From contig JAFGEQ010000002.1 of the NCBI GenBank assembly GCA_016931515.1, positions 1-64,000 of the forward strand: a stretch of DNA of 64,000 nucleotides, written 5' to 3'. The position numbers and the translations under genes are program-made. The notes under the pieces were generated by a model, which was not told where the DNA came from, made no database searches, and worked only from the letters and a program-made list of their open reading frames with translations. Each line of letters opens with the position of its first letter. Positions within the stretch are counted from its first letter, which is position 1. This DNA comes from a candidate division CSSED10-310 bacterium (GTDB taxonomy: Bacteria > CSSED10-310). This document shows positions 45,122 through 54,291 of the stretch, one piece after another.

Positions 45122-46191
45122 ATGGTTCGCTTGCAGCGTAAGATTGTCAGGCTGCAATCTGTCATAACTTGTAATTTATTCAGTGTGTCGACTTCTTCCA
45201 TTAACGTAAAAGCTGATCGGGTTCCACCAATCGCTATACCGGTCAGTCGATGACTGATATGTATGGGGACAACCACAAACGCCTGCAACTCCTCCATGCG
45301 CAGCATCTTTGGTACCCATCTCATATCGTTCGAGTCGGACTCGAAACCGACATATTTGATTTCAGGATTTTGCAGATACTCGCTCCAAAACGGAATTTTC
45401 TGCAGCTTATCCAACAAAGGAACACCCTTGCTTCCACGCCGAAAATCCGCCACATCATTCCAAAAAAAGTTCTTGGCATTGTCGAGAACCAAAAAGACCA
45501 CGCGATCACAAAGCTGCTCCATAAATTGAAGAAAATATCCGACTGCTTCTTTGTTACCGGTTGCCTCCAGAAACAGACTTTTCGTTTGAGTTCCCAGAAT
45601 ATTGGTCCTGTCGAACACGGTGAATTGCCCCGAATCTCCGAGAGCGACCAGGCTTTGATCGGTTTCATAGATTTCTTTATCAGCGGAATACTGGTTATCA
45701 TGGACGATCAGATCCTGCATCATCGACGCTTCCACGGTCGCGTCCGCCCTGCCGACGGGATTGACTGCAATCTGGTAGTATTTCGCGAGCGCTCGATGCA
45801 GCAGTGATTCCATGCAGACATACGGCCTGATAATATATCCGGATTTATGAGACAGTTCATCGACAAGCTGAATATCATCCGCCTCGAGCATGGCCACATG
45901 CATTCGCCGGCCCATCACCCTGAAAGGCACGACTCGATAGGATTGAACGAGCTCTCCCGATAGCTTCTGAATGACCTCATCCGGAATGTTCTCCAGATCA
46001 GACGGCATGGCTGCAGGAATCCCTTTCTGTAATGCCAGCATCTCACAAACCTGGGTCTCATCCATTAACATCATCTGTACCAGGTGTTCACCGAACCGCC
46101 CCCCGGACATACTTTGGCGCCTGAGGACTTTCTCCAGTTGGTCAGGAGTCAACAACCCCTGGTCAAGCAGTATTTCTCCCAGCTTCTTCAT
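45106..46191 (-). CDS. MshEN (GspE N-terminal) domain protein with GAF-like C-terminal domain
   Basis: This 361-residue cytoplasmic protein opens with MKKLGEILLDQGLLTPDQLEKVL, the typical start of the GspE/PilB N-terminal domain, and continues through the second GspE-N subdomain to about residue 150. The usual ATPase domain is absent. Instead a linker (about 150-200) leads to a GAF-like domain (about 205-350). Some MshEN domains bind cyclic-di-GMP, which would fit the HD-GYP enzyme at the left end of the window, but the RLGxx and LLGxx ligand motifs are not obvious. It probably acts as a regulatory or adaptor protein, perhaps in type IV pilus or secretion control. GGAGG lies eight bases before the ATG. 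Confidence 0.8.
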   Translation of the reverse strand: MKKLGEILLDQGLLTPDQLEKVLRRQSMSGGRFGEHLVQMMLMDETQVCEMLALQKGIPAAMPSDLENIPDEVIQKLSGELVQSYRVVPFRVMGRRMHVAMLEADDIQLVDELSHKSGYIIRPYVCMESLLHRALAKYYQIAVNPVGRADATVEASMMQDLIVHDNQYSADKEIYETDQSLVALGDSGQFTVFDRTNILGTQTKSLFLEATGNKEAVGYFLQFMEQLCDRVVFLVLDNAKNFFWNDVADFRRGSKGVPLLDKLQKIPFWSEYLQNPEIKYVGFESDSNDMRWVPKMLRMEELQAFVVVPIHISHRLTGIAIGGTRSAFTLMEEVDTLNKLQVMTDCSLTILRCKRTIQEIE

Positions 46192-46211
46192 GGTCCCGGC
46201 CTCCTGCTTTG

Positions 46212-46241
46212 ATTATACGGGAAAAAACTTTCTTGTGACAA
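46212..46241 (-). promoter_or_regulatory. Sigma-70 promoter of the MshEN-GAF gene
   Basis: On the minus strand, TTGTCA (46241-46236) and a perfect TATAAT (46217-46212) are separated by 18 bases. Transcription would start near 46205, giving a very short leader. Confidence 0.65.
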
Positions 46242-46413
46242 TGTCCACCGTATCGCAACCATGGATACATCCTTGAAAAAACTGCCAGTTCGCGAATCGC
46301 GCTCTGCCGGTTGAGTGTTTCACTAAGTTATTACATAATTCGAATCAAGCGTCCACAGATTTTGTGTACCACCGCCAAAATCGATTGTAATAAACACTAT
46401 TCAGGAACAGCTC

Positions 46414-47241
46414 ATGTCTTTAGAAAATGTCGAAATTATCTTAGTTGAACCGATTTACCCGGGTAACATAGGTGCGATTGCCCGATCCGCGTTTAATTAT
46501 GATCTGAGCACAATCAAAATAATCGGACATGTCGACTATCTGTGCACAGAAGCTAAACAGATGTCCCTGTACGGCTACCCCCTGCTTCAGAAAGCAGCCC
46601 GTTTTGATACACTCGCCCAGGCGGTGAAAGATTGCGATCTGGTCATCGGAACTGTCCAACAGGAACGGTACAACCGCCAACCTCCTCTGTCTGCTTCTCA
46701 GACTATGTCGGCCTATAAGAACCGGATACTGACCGGGCGGACGGCACTGGTTTTCGGGCGAGAGGACAACGGGTTGACCCGCGAAGAAATCGATGTCTGC
46801 CATGTTCTGACGACACTTCCAACTCCAACCGGGTTAAGCTTCAATCTTGCCCATTCAGCCACTGTGTTCCTCTACGAGATGCATCGGGCAATCAATGGAG
46901 TTACCCCATACCGCGAACCACCTGCTCCTCCCCAAAGCGAATATGAAGACCTTTTCAGAGTCATCCGTTCCGCCCTTTTTAAGGTTGGCTTTTTTCGTCC
47001 TGACCGAAAAGTCAATACGATGATAAGGATCAGGGATGTGATTTACCGTATGAATCTTAACTCGTCAGATTTTCCGCTGTTAAAAGCGATATTTTTCAAA
47101 ATTGACAGTTTCGCCTCACGCGCTTTTCCGCATCTTCCTCGAGACCTGTTCGACGATTGCACTATATACGGTCAGGAGGTCGAATTACCTGAACCTCCCA
47201 GTCCTCCATCTGATATTAACCACCTGTCAGGGTACCGGTAA
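46414..47241 (+). CDS. tRNA/rRNA 2'-O-methyltransferase, TrmJ-like (SPOUT family)
   Basis: This 275-residue SPOUT-knot methyltransferase has EPIYPGNIGAIARSAFN at the N-terminus, LVFGREDNGLTREE with the conserved Arg-Glu SAM-site block, and PTPTGLSFNLAHSAT near residue 145. A C-terminal helical extension (about 185-265) matches TrmJ, which methylates the ribose of nucleotide 32 in tRNAs. AGGA lies seven bases before the ATG. A weak promoter candidate (TTGTGT 46362-46367, TGTAAT 46386-46391) lies upstream. It overlaps the convergent helicase gene by 26 bases. Confidence 0.9.
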   Translation: MSLENVEIILVEPIYPGNIGAIARSAFNYDLSTIKIIGHVDYLCTEAKQMSLYGYPLLQKAARFDTLAQAVKDCDLVIGTVQQERYNRQPPLSASQTMSAYKNRILTGRTALVFGREDNGLTREEIDVCHVLTTLPTPTGLSFNLAHSATVFLYEMHRAINGVTPYREPPAPPQSEYEDLFRVIRSALFKVGFFRPDRKVNTMIRIRDVIYRMNLNSSDFPLLKAIFFKIDSFASRAFPHLPRDLFDDCTIYGQEVELPEPPSPPSDINHLSGYR

Positions 47242-49651
47242 TCCGGCTCGATAAATATTCCAGCACATCAATAGCTTCTGACTTTACTGTATCGCTGCCT
47301 GCAATCACAGGACCGATACAACCCGGACATCCATAACGGCATTCGCAACTTTTTACGGAATTACAGGCTTCCGTTAGAATAGTGGATGCTGTACGGAACA
47401 GTTGTTCACTCAACCCGATCCCCCCGGGGTACCGATCAAAAATAAAAAGATTGACGGTACCCCCGGATGGGGGCGGTTGACCATGGGTCTGAATCATGCC
47501 CAGATGATCCATTTGTACAGTCCAGTCGTGGTCGCATGCGACAACACAGGAGCCAATATCGCGCGGATCACTCATCAACAGGACAGATGCCACACTGTGA
47601 ATCGCTGTCAATGCGCCGATGAGACCGGCGGCTGGAGAAGCCGTCACTGATGGGTCCGTTCCATCTTCGCCGTTTAAAGGAACCGTAAACCATGCTGCAA
47701 AAGTGATCAGTTCCTGTTCAGGTAAGTTAACCGTCCCTGTTCCCAGCTGCTCCTGTGTGCCGAAACGCAGCTTTTTGTATCCGATAACCCGGCTTACAAC
47801 CTTCACATCGCCCATGTGAACCGGACTCGACTTCGGAACACCGGGTTTTTCATCAAGAATCTGAATTTTTATCTGCTCGATCGGCGCTGTATAATAACCA
47901 GTGTCTAATGCGCGAATTCGGGCTTTGCAGTTTTCCAGATCAAGATTGAGTACAAGAAACTGCCGTGCGCCATGCAGATATACTGCCTCCGGATGCAAAA
48001 GAAGATGAGCTGCACAGATATCGATCTCGCCAATGACTTCAGGATTTTCATCTGACTCTTCGACAATTATGACACTCTGTGAACTCACAGATCTCAGACT
48101 GACTTTTTCAGCTGGATAATCACCACCTGTGTAGAACCATCTGCCACCACTGTGTTGCACCTCCCCGGATGATTCCAGATACTCCAGAAACTCCTCCGTC
48201 ACATCCAGACCGGCATATCTCTCCGAATCCATGAATGGCAATTCGAAGGCTGCACAGCGGATATGTGCAAGCAGTATGAGCAGGTTATCCGGATTAATCA
48301 GTGCATGTTCCGCGGGTTGATTAAAGAAATACTCCGGGTTCCGGACAATGTATTGATCCAGGGGTGCAGCAGATGCAATTACTACTGCCAATGATCGGTC
48401 TTCCCGGCGCCCGGCGCGACCCGCCCGTTGCCAGGTTGATGCAATCGTCCCAGGATAACCAGCCATTACGACAGCTCCCATATTGCCGATGTCAACACCC
48501 AGTTCCAGAGCTGATGTTGCGACAACACAGCGGATGCTGCCCTGCCGGAGACCTGATTCTATTTCCCGCCTCTCCCGTGGCAGGTAACCACCACGGTAGC
48601 CACGGATCATTCCCGGGTCAATGATATCTTTCATCAATTTCTTGAGTTCCAGAAGCAACAACTCAACATTTCGTCTGCTCCGTGCAAATATCAGCGTCTG
48701 AACGCCTTCTGCAAGAATTAGTCTGGAGAATCGCGTGGTCTCCTCCAAATATGATCGGCGGATCATGTCTGCCGAATCAATGACCGGAGGATTATAGAAA
48801 ATGACAACCTTTTCACCGGCTGGAGCACCTGATTCAGCGATCAAATGAACGGGTTCCCCGATCAGTCGTTCCGCAAATTCAAGCGGATTGGCAATTGTGG
48901 CTGAACTCATAATGATCCGGGGATTGGATCCGTGAAATTGGCAGATTCTTCGTAATCGTCGGAACACATTGCATAAATGACTCCCGAAAATTCCGCGGTA
49001 TTGATGCAATTCATCGACCACAATGAACTCAAGATGCTGAAAAAAGGAGGCCCATCGGGCGTGATGAGGCAGGATTCCACTATGGATCATATCCGGATTG
49101 GTCAGCACTATTCGAGCTGCTTCACGGATTCTTTTACGATTCTCCGATGATGTGTCACCATCATAAATACACGGCTGGACTGTTTTTACCGCACCTCCGG
49201 TCATGTTTATCAATTCATGGTATTGATCCTGGGCGAGTGCCTTTGCGGGAAAAATATAAAGAGCTTTGGATTTTGGTTGAGTCATCAATCGATCGATTAT
49301 CGGCAAATTGTAACATAAGGTTTTTCCAGATGCAGTCGGTGTTACAATCACGAGGTTCTCGCCTCTTCTAATCGCATGCCATGCAAGCACCTGATGTGTA
49401 TACAGTTTATCGATATGTCGATCTCTTATAATTTTCAGCAGTTCCGGATGGATGTCGGAAGGAAGAGGGCCATACTCCGGGTACTTGCGAGGCAATTGCT
49501 GGAGCGATGTAATTCCCGATGAAAATCGGGCATTTTTTACTTTTGTCAGGATCGTGCGGATTGGATCTTTGCTGTCATCACACGGTTCCAGACCTTGTTT
49601 CGAACGGAGTTTTGATTCAGACGAACCTTCTCTTTCCGGATCAGTCTTCAT
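47216..49651 (-). CDS. DEAD/DEAH-box helicase of the MrfA/YprA type
   Basis: This 811-residue superfamily 2 helicase has Walker A in TPTASGKTLCYN (about residue 105), the DExH box in VVDELHQY, SAT motif in MSSATIANP and motif VI in QRAGRAGRR. The C-terminal third is a DUF1998-type domain ending in a four-cysteine cluster (CECRYGCPGC). This layout matches B. subtilis MrfA, a 3'-5' helicase that repairs mitomycin-type crosslinks. All core residues are intact. The start overlaps the NamZ-type gene by 11 bases and has no ribosome-binding site of its own, so translation is coupled. The stop overlaps the convergent TrmJ gene by 26 bases. Confidence 0.92.
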   Translation of the reverse strand: MKTDPEREGSSESKLRSKQGLEPCDDSKDPIRTILTKVKNARFSSGITSLQQLPRKYPEYGPLPSDIHPELLKIIRDRHIDKLYTHQVLAWHAIRRGENLVIVTPTASGKTLCYNLPIIDRLMTQPKSKALYIFPAKALAQDQYHELINMTGGAVKTVQPCIYDGDTSSENRKRIREAARIVLTNPDMIHSGILPHHARWASFFQHLEFIVVDELHQYRGIFGSHLCNVFRRLRRICQFHGSNPRIIMSSATIANPLEFAERLIGEPVHLIAESGAPAGEKVVIFYNPPVIDSADMIRRSYLEETTRFSRLILAEGVQTLIFARSRRNVELLLLELKKLMKDIIDPGMIRGYRGGYLPRERREIESGLRQGSIRCVVATSALELGVDIGNMGAVVMAGYPGTIASTWQRAGRAGRREDRSLAVVIASAAPLDQYIVRNPEYFFNQPAEHALINPDNLLILLAHIRCAAFELPFMDSERYAGLDVTEEFLEYLESSGEVQHSGGRWFYTGGDYPAEKVSLRSVSSQSVIIVEESDENPEVIGEIDICAAHLLLHPEAVYLHGARQFLVLNLDLENCKARIRALDTGYYTAPIEQIKIQILDEKPGVPKSSPVHMGDVKVVSRVIGYKKLRFGTQEQLGTGTVNLPEQELITFAAWFTVPLNGEDGTDPSVTASPAAGLIGALTAIHSVASVLLMSDPRDIGSCVVACDHDWTVQMDHLGMIQTHGQPPPSGGTVNLFIFDRYPGGIGLSEQLFRTASTILTEACNSVKSCECRYGCPGCIGPVIAGSDTVKSEAIDVLEYLSSRITGTLTGG

Positions 49652-50816
49652 ACAGGAGAAACGGTTGCCTCATTCGTTGAAAATTCTTTTCATCCTTGTG
49701 CCATCGTTCCTGAATATCAAGCAGCGAGGTGCCGGTCTCTATTTCCCGGCGCAACGTCGAGTTCCCCGCTAAAATGTCAAATGGCAGCTTGACATATTCA
49801 TACTCATAAGGAGGCAGTTTCCATTGGAATTGCGTCGGGTAGAGATCCCTCAGAACTTTAATTATGGCAACAGCGGTCAAAACCGGTTTGAATACAGTTC
49901 GATCAGTAACATGAATCTGGATTCCGCCGCATGGTTCACCTTTGAATTTCTGGAATGTGGGTCTGAACATGAGTTCTCTGAATCGGACACCGGGAAGCCT
50001 GTAATCTACCATAGCGCAAAGAAATCGACGAGGATCGATGAATGGAGCTCCAACTATCTCGAAAGGACGAGTCGTACCCCGTCCTTCCGAAATATTGGTT
50101 CCTTCTATCAGGCACATCCCGGGATAAACAGTTGCCGTGGCCAACGTCGGCATATTGGGAGAGGGAATCACCCAGGGAACACCCGTGTCATCAAACCACA
50201 TTTTACGTGTCCATCCTGTCATTGAGATTACATCCAAATCACAGCCTATCTCAAAGCATTCATTAAACATTCTGGCTAATTCACCACATGTCATACCATG
50301 CCGATTGGGAATGGGATACATGCCAACAAACGATGTATACCCACTCTCAACCACGGATCCTTCGATCTCAATCCCATTCAATGGATTGGGACGATCCAGA
50401 ACGATCATCTTCTTATGATCCCTGGCGCATGCCTTCATGACATTCGCCATGGTGTATATAAAGGTATAATATCGTGCCCCGACATCCTGAATGTCGAATA
50501 CCATGGCATCAACATATTCCATCATCTCTTCCGTCGGAATCCGGGTTTCTCCATAAAGACTGAAAAACGGAAGACCGGTATTATGATCTCGATAACTGTG
50601 CCACTCCACCATGTTATCCTGAGTATGACCGAAAATTCCATGTTGCGGTCCGAATACCGCCGTCAGGAACGCAGCCGGATGATTCATTAATCGATGCATC
50701 GTGTGCTCAAATGTATGATCAACCGAAGTGGCGTTACTAACTAATCCAAGCCTGATTCCGCGGTATCTTTCTATCTCCGAATCCAAAAACCGATAGAGTC
50801 CATGTCTGACGTCCAC
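49641..50816 (-). CDS. Exo-beta-N-acetylmuramidase NamZ-type (DUF1343) protein
   Basis: This 391-residue protein starts at GTG, with GGAGG six bases before it. The DUF1343 family signatures are clear: VFGPQHGIFG, VFDIQDVGARYYTFIYT, VLDRPNPLNG and GTNISEGRGTTRPFE. NamZ removes N-acetylmuramic acid from the ends of peptidoglycan glycan chains. No signal peptide is visible, so either it acts on imported muropeptides in the cytoplasm, or an exported form begins elsewhere. It is the first gene of a pair with the MrfA-type helicase. Its role here is probably cell-wall recycling. Confidence 0.9.
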   Translation of the reverse strand: MDVRHGLYRFLDSEIERYRGIRLGLVSNATSVDHTFEHTMHRLMNHPAAFLTAVFGPQHGIFGHTQDNMVEWHSYRDHNTGLPFFSLYGETRIPTEEMMEYVDAMVFDIQDVGARYYTFIYTMANVMKACARDHKKMIVLDRPNPLNGIEIEGSVVESGYTSFVGMYPIPNRHGMTCGELARMFNECFEIGCDLDVISMTGWTRKMWFDDTGVPWVIPSPNMPTLATATVYPGMCLIEGTNISEGRGTTRPFEIVGAPFIDPRRFLCAMVDYRLPGVRFRELMFRPTFQKFKGEPCGGIQIHVTDRTVFKPVLTAVAIIKVLRDLYPTQFQWKLPPYEYEYVKLPFDILAGNSTLRREIETGTSLLDIQERWHKDEKNFQRMRQPFLLYED

Positions 50817-50903
50817 TGGATACCTCCATTCCTGTTCCTATCACCAATTATGGCATAACTCGTCTCAGGATTCATCTCCGTCCTGTTGATTTCCTGTTGT
50901 GAC

Positions 50904-50937
50904 TTGCAGCAGAACATTCATTCCTTTACATTATAAC
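50904..50937 (+). promoter_or_regulatory. Candidate promoter close to the start of the membrane metalloprotease gene
   Basis: TTGCAG (50904-50909) and TACATT (50927-50932) are 17 bases apart; TATAAC overlaps at 50932-50937. Either -10 box places transcription at or within three bases of the ATG at 50942, which has no ribosome-binding site. Confidence 0.35.
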
Positions 50938-50941
50938 CGGT

Positions 50942-51775
50942 ATGAAGAATGATCCAGCTAACAGTCCACTAGTTGTTCCCCGCAAAAGCGGCAAAATCGT
51001 CAGTTTTACATCCCTGTTCAGTGGGTGGATCCTGGCGTATTCCGATATTCACCATGGATTGATTCTTCCATTTCAGAGGGTTGATGACAGGCTGAAATCC
51101 CTGGCAATATTGGTCTCCAGTATCGGCCTGACCTGGTTTATCTATGTTCCGATCCATGAATTGCTGCACGTCGGCGGATGTGTAATCACAGGGGGAACCG
51201 TATCTGAGTTAATATTGGGACGTGAATATGGAGCTGATTTACTGAGGCATATTTTCCCATTTATAACGCCCATAACAACGCAATACGCCGGCCGCGTAAC
51301 CGGATTTCAACCGAATGGCGATATTGGGTACCTCGTTACAGTCTTTGCGCCTTTCATCCTCACCGTTTTTCCGGGAGTCTGGTTCATCGGTAAAGCGTTA
51401 CAAACCGCAAAGATTTGGTTTTGGGGTCCCGGTATTGTGATGGGATTAGCATCTTTCTATAACTTGACTGGTGACTTTTTCGAGATCGGCACCATTTTCT
51501 CCACACGCTTGCTGGACTTTGTCTCCCTAGGCTTCTCGTCAGAGGTCATCCCTTCCTTCTGGGAATTGCGATCGGATGATGTTTTCAGGCTCTTCAGTGA
51601 AATCGCATCTGCACCTGACGCGTATGGAATGAATCATTTTACCGGCATGTCAATCGTTACAGCAACCATTCTGATTGGTTTTTTTCTTGCAGTCGTCTGT
51701 TCCGGTTTAACCTATCGACTCGGCCGGAGGTTTGCAGGGATTCCTATGATTCAGAAATCAGTTACCGAAAAGTAA
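50942..51775 (+). CDS. Integral membrane protein with HEXXH metalloprotease-like motif
   Basis: This 277-residue protein has about five membrane helices. The second helix carries HELLH in IHELLHVGG (about residue 77), a zinc-protease HEXXH motif placed as in site-2 proteases and the DUF3267 group. A third metal ligand is not obvious; NLTGDFFEIG near residue 178 could supply an Asp or Glu. No ribosome-binding site precedes the ATG. It is 17 bases upstream of the epimerase gene. It may process a membrane protein or merely share the fold. Confidence 0.7.
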   Translation: MKNDPANSPLVVPRKSGKIVSFTSLFSGWILAYSDIHHGLILPFQRVDDRLKSLAILVSSIGLTWFIYVPIHELLHVGGCVITGGTVSELILGREYGADLLRHIFPFITPITTQYAGRVTGFQPNGDIGYLVTVFAPFILTVFPGVWFIGKALQTAKIWFWGPGIVMGLASFYNLTGDFFEIGTIFSTRLLDFVSLGFSSEVIPSFWELRSDDVFRLFSEIASAPDAYGMNHFTGMSIVTATILIGFFLAVVCSGLTYRLGRRFAGIPMIQKSVTEK

Positions 51776-51792
51776 AGGAACAGGAGATTACT

Positions 51793-52893
51793 GTGAAAAT
51801 TGCCATGGTAGTCGGTAACAGACCTCATTTTGTCAAAGCAGCTCCATTGCTGAGAATAATGTCAACCAATCCCGACATTCAAACTATCATTATCCACACA
51901 GGTCAACATTATGATCACAGTATGTCAGGTGCCTTCCTGGAAGGTTTTTCTTTTCCACCTGTGGATGTCAATCTTGGTGTAGGCTCCGGTTCAATAGGCA
52001 TGCAGACAGGTACCATCCTGGCTAAACTCGACCCGGTGTATCGCAAATTGGCTCCAGACTGTATCTTGAGCATGGGTGATACGAATACGACTCTTGCCGC
52101 TGCTCTGGCTGCCTATCAGCAGCACATCCCCAACGCCCATATCGAAGCCGGGATGCGTGAAAACATATGGAGACCTGAGGAGATCAACAAGATAGTGGCG
52201 GATCATTGCGCGGACTATTTGTTTGCACCAATCCCAAGGGCTGTGGAAAATCTTCGGAACGAGGGCTTTCCTGAATCAAGAATCTTTTATACCGGGGATA
52301 TAACGCTGGATACTTTCGTGAGCAATCGATCGGCTGCAATGCAGAATTTCCATGATGTGAGAAAGCGTTTTCCCCTGATCCCTGAAAAATATGATCTGAT
52401 GACTCTGCATCGAGCTGAAACCGTGGATGATCCGGTTGTTTTTGGCCGGATTCTGGACGCCTTGACATTGTGGCCGATTCCGATCGTCTTCCCGGTTCAC
52501 CCCCGAACCGAAAAGCAGATCCGTCGATTCGGCTTCGATGCCCGGTTGACTGCTATGAAGCATGTGTTGTGTCTACCCGCTCTTCCCTATTTGGATTTTC
52601 TCGGTCTTCTACTGCATGCGGATCGAATTGCCACCGATTCGTCAGGCGTGTTGAAAGAAGCTTTCTATGCCGGCAAGTTAAGCATCGTGCTGGATGATTC
52701 CACTGAGTACTGCGAAATATTCGACATGAAAGCCGCGTTTATGGGAGGTCGTGACACCGCCGGTATTGCCTCTGCGTTGAATAAGATGAAGCATGCCGCC
52801 TTCCCCACCTTCCACGACAATCCGTTCGGAGGCGGCCAAGCTGCACAGAAAATGATCAGCATTATTCTGGGTGCTCTGATGAAAACACACTGA
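51793..52893 (+). CDS. UDP-N-acetylglucosamine 2-epimerase (WecB-like)
   Basis: This 366-residue GT-B-like epimerase starts at GTG with AGGAG upstream. Landmarks are GNRPHFVKAAPLL, HTGQHYDHSMS, GDTNTTLAAALAA, HIEAGMRENIWRPEE (catalytic Glu/Arg region), TLHRAETVDD, and ATDSSGVLKEAFYAG near the C-terminus. The reaction converts UDP-GlcNAc to UDP-ManNAc for enterobacterial common antigen-like or capsule polymers. The dehydrogenase partner (WecC) is not present. It supplies an amino-sugar for the glycan genes in the window. No terminator is visible after it. Confidence 0.93.
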   Translation: MKIAMVVGNRPHFVKAAPLLRIMSTNPDIQTIIIHTGQHYDHSMSGAFLEGFSFPPVDVNLGVGSGSIGMQTGTILAKLDPVYRKLAPDCILSMGDTNTTLAAALAAYQQHIPNAHIEAGMRENIWRPEEINKIVADHCADYLFAPIPRAVENLRNEGFPESRIFYTGDITLDTFVSNRSAAMQNFHDVRKRFPLIPEKYDLMTLHRAETVDDPVVFGRILDALTLWPIPIVFPVHPRTEKQIRRFGFDARLTAMKHVLCLPALPYLDFLGLLLHADRIATDSSGVLKEAFYAGKLSIVLDDSTEYCEIFDMKAAFMGGRDTAGIASALNKMKHAAFPTFHDNPFGGGQAAQKMISIILGALMKTH

Positions 52894-53018
52894 GTTGCGC
52901 ATCAGGTAGTTTGCTCAGCTTCTTTGATAGCTGATTTCATCGAATTTTAGCTTGTTATCAGCCACAGGCTATGGTATTGCTACCGGCTAAATGCCGTGAG
53001 GCATTATCCAAGGGAAGC

Positions 53019-53055
53019 AGAGTCTATACAGAGTCTATAAGGAGTCTATAAGGAG
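53019..53055 (+). repeat. Three tandem 11-12-base repeats that create the butyrate kinase ribosome-binding site
   Basis: The unit AGAGTCTATA occurs at 53019 and 53030, and GAGTCTATA at 53042. Each of the last two copies is followed by AAGG, and the final one forms AAGGAG (53050-53055), six bases before the ATG at 53062. A GNRA-type hairpin (AATGCC, GTGA, GGCATT at 52990-53005) lies just upstream. Confidence 0.85.
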
Positions 53056-53061
53056 AACATT

Positions 53062-54192
53062 ATGGGAAATGGTTTGAATATTCTGGTTATCAATCCAGGT
53101 TCGACATCAGATGAAATCAGTCTGTTCAGAGGGAAAGAGAAAATTTTTCATAAAACCGTCAGATATTCTCCAAAGCAGATGGAACCATTTGACACACATC
53201 CGGTTACCGCGCAGTTTGAGTTTCGCTCCAAATTGCTGATGGATACACTTAAAGAGCAGAATGTTGATGTCAATTCTCTTGACGCGATTGCAGGACGAGG
53301 CGGTCTCCTCCGTCCGGTTCCGGGAGGAACGTATCTTGTTAATGACGCAGTGCTCCGGGAACTGAAATCCTGCCAGTACGGCGACCATCCATCCAATCTG
53401 GGTGGTTTGCTGGCTGATTCTCTGGCTCATTCACTTGGTATTCCGGCTTATATCGCAGATCCAGTCGTCGTCGATGAAATGGAAGACATCGCCCGTCTCT
53501 CGGGAATGCCTGAAAATCCTAGGATTTCGATTTTCCATGCGCTCAATCAGAAACGCGTTGCACGACTAGCTGCGAAGGAACTTGGAAGACCGTATGAGGA
53601 TATCAACTTGATTGTTATGCATGGTGGCGGTGGTATCAGTATCGGAGCTCATAAAAAAGGCCGGGTGGTTGATGTAAACCAGGCACTTGATGGAGATGGT
53701 CCGTATACACCGCAAAGGTCCGGCGGAGTCCCGGGTGGCGGGTTGTTGAAAATGGCTTATTCAGGAAAGTATACGCTTCAGGAGATGAAGTTGAAGATGA
53801 AAGGGAAAGGCGGTCTTGTTGCTTATCTTGGTACCTCCGACCTCGTTTTTCTGGAGAATTACCTTGACAACAAACCGGTCTCCGAAGAAGACCTCAAAAT
53901 GCTGAAACCGGGTGTCGATAAGGAGTTCATCCAACTTTGTCTCGAGGGCATGGCTTATCAAATTGCGAAGGACATCTGCGCAATGGCTGGCGTTCTCAAG
54001 GGAGACGTTGACGGTATCGTACTGACAGGTGGAATCATTTACGATCCGCGGCTCAAACCATGGATTATAGAACGGATTCAGTGGATGGGGAAACCGATTT
54101 TCTGCTACCCCGGTGGTGATGAAATGGCTGCGTTGCGTGATGCCGCGACACGGGTGATGAATGGCGAAGAAGACGCTCATATCTATGAATGA
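53062..54192 (+). CDS. buk: Butyrate kinase (acetokinase family)
   Basis: This 376-residue protein is a full-length butyrate kinase with VINPGSTSDEI at the N-terminus, GRGGLLRPVPGGTY, MHGGGGISIGAHKKG and VLTGGIIYD. It interconverts butyryl phosphate and butyrate with ATP. It can also act on branched acyl phosphates. No phosphotransbutyrylase gene is adjacent. It is followed by the EtfBA and membrane Fe-S reductase genes, so acyl-CoA or fatty-acid metabolism with electron transfer to the membrane is likely. AAGGAG is placed six bases before the ATG by a tandem repeat. Confidence 0.94.
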   Translation: MGNGLNILVINPGSTSDEISLFRGKEKIFHKTVRYSPKQMEPFDTHPVTAQFEFRSKLLMDTLKEQNVDVNSLDAIAGRGGLLRPVPGGTYLVNDAVLRELKSCQYGDHPSNLGGLLADSLAHSLGIPAYIADPVVVDEMEDIARLSGMPENPRISIFHALNQKRVARLAAKELGRPYEDINLIVMHGGGGISIGAHKKGRVVDVNQALDGDGPYTPQRSGGVPGGGLLKMAYSGKYTLQEMKLKMKGKGGLVAYLGTSDLVFLENYLDNKPVSEEDLKMLKPGVDKEFIQLCLEGMAYQIAKDICAMAGVLKGDVDGIVLTGGIIYDPRLKPWIIERIQWMGKPIFCYPGGDEMAALRDAATRVMNGEEDAHIYE

Positions 54193-54220
54193 TTGATGCG
54201 TTGATCGATTTGATTGACAG

Positions 54221-54249
54221 TTGAAAATCTACTTTATCGGCATTATATT
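54221..54249 (+). promoter_or_regulatory. Sigma-70 promoter of the etfBA genes
   Basis: TTGAAA (54221-54226) and TATATT (54244-54249) are separated by 17 bases, about 43 bases before the etfB start. The element makes etfBA independent of buk transcription. Confidence 0.6.
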
Positions 54250-54291
54250 CTGATGTCATTATGCGGGAACATTGGTCAGAAAGGATAAACA

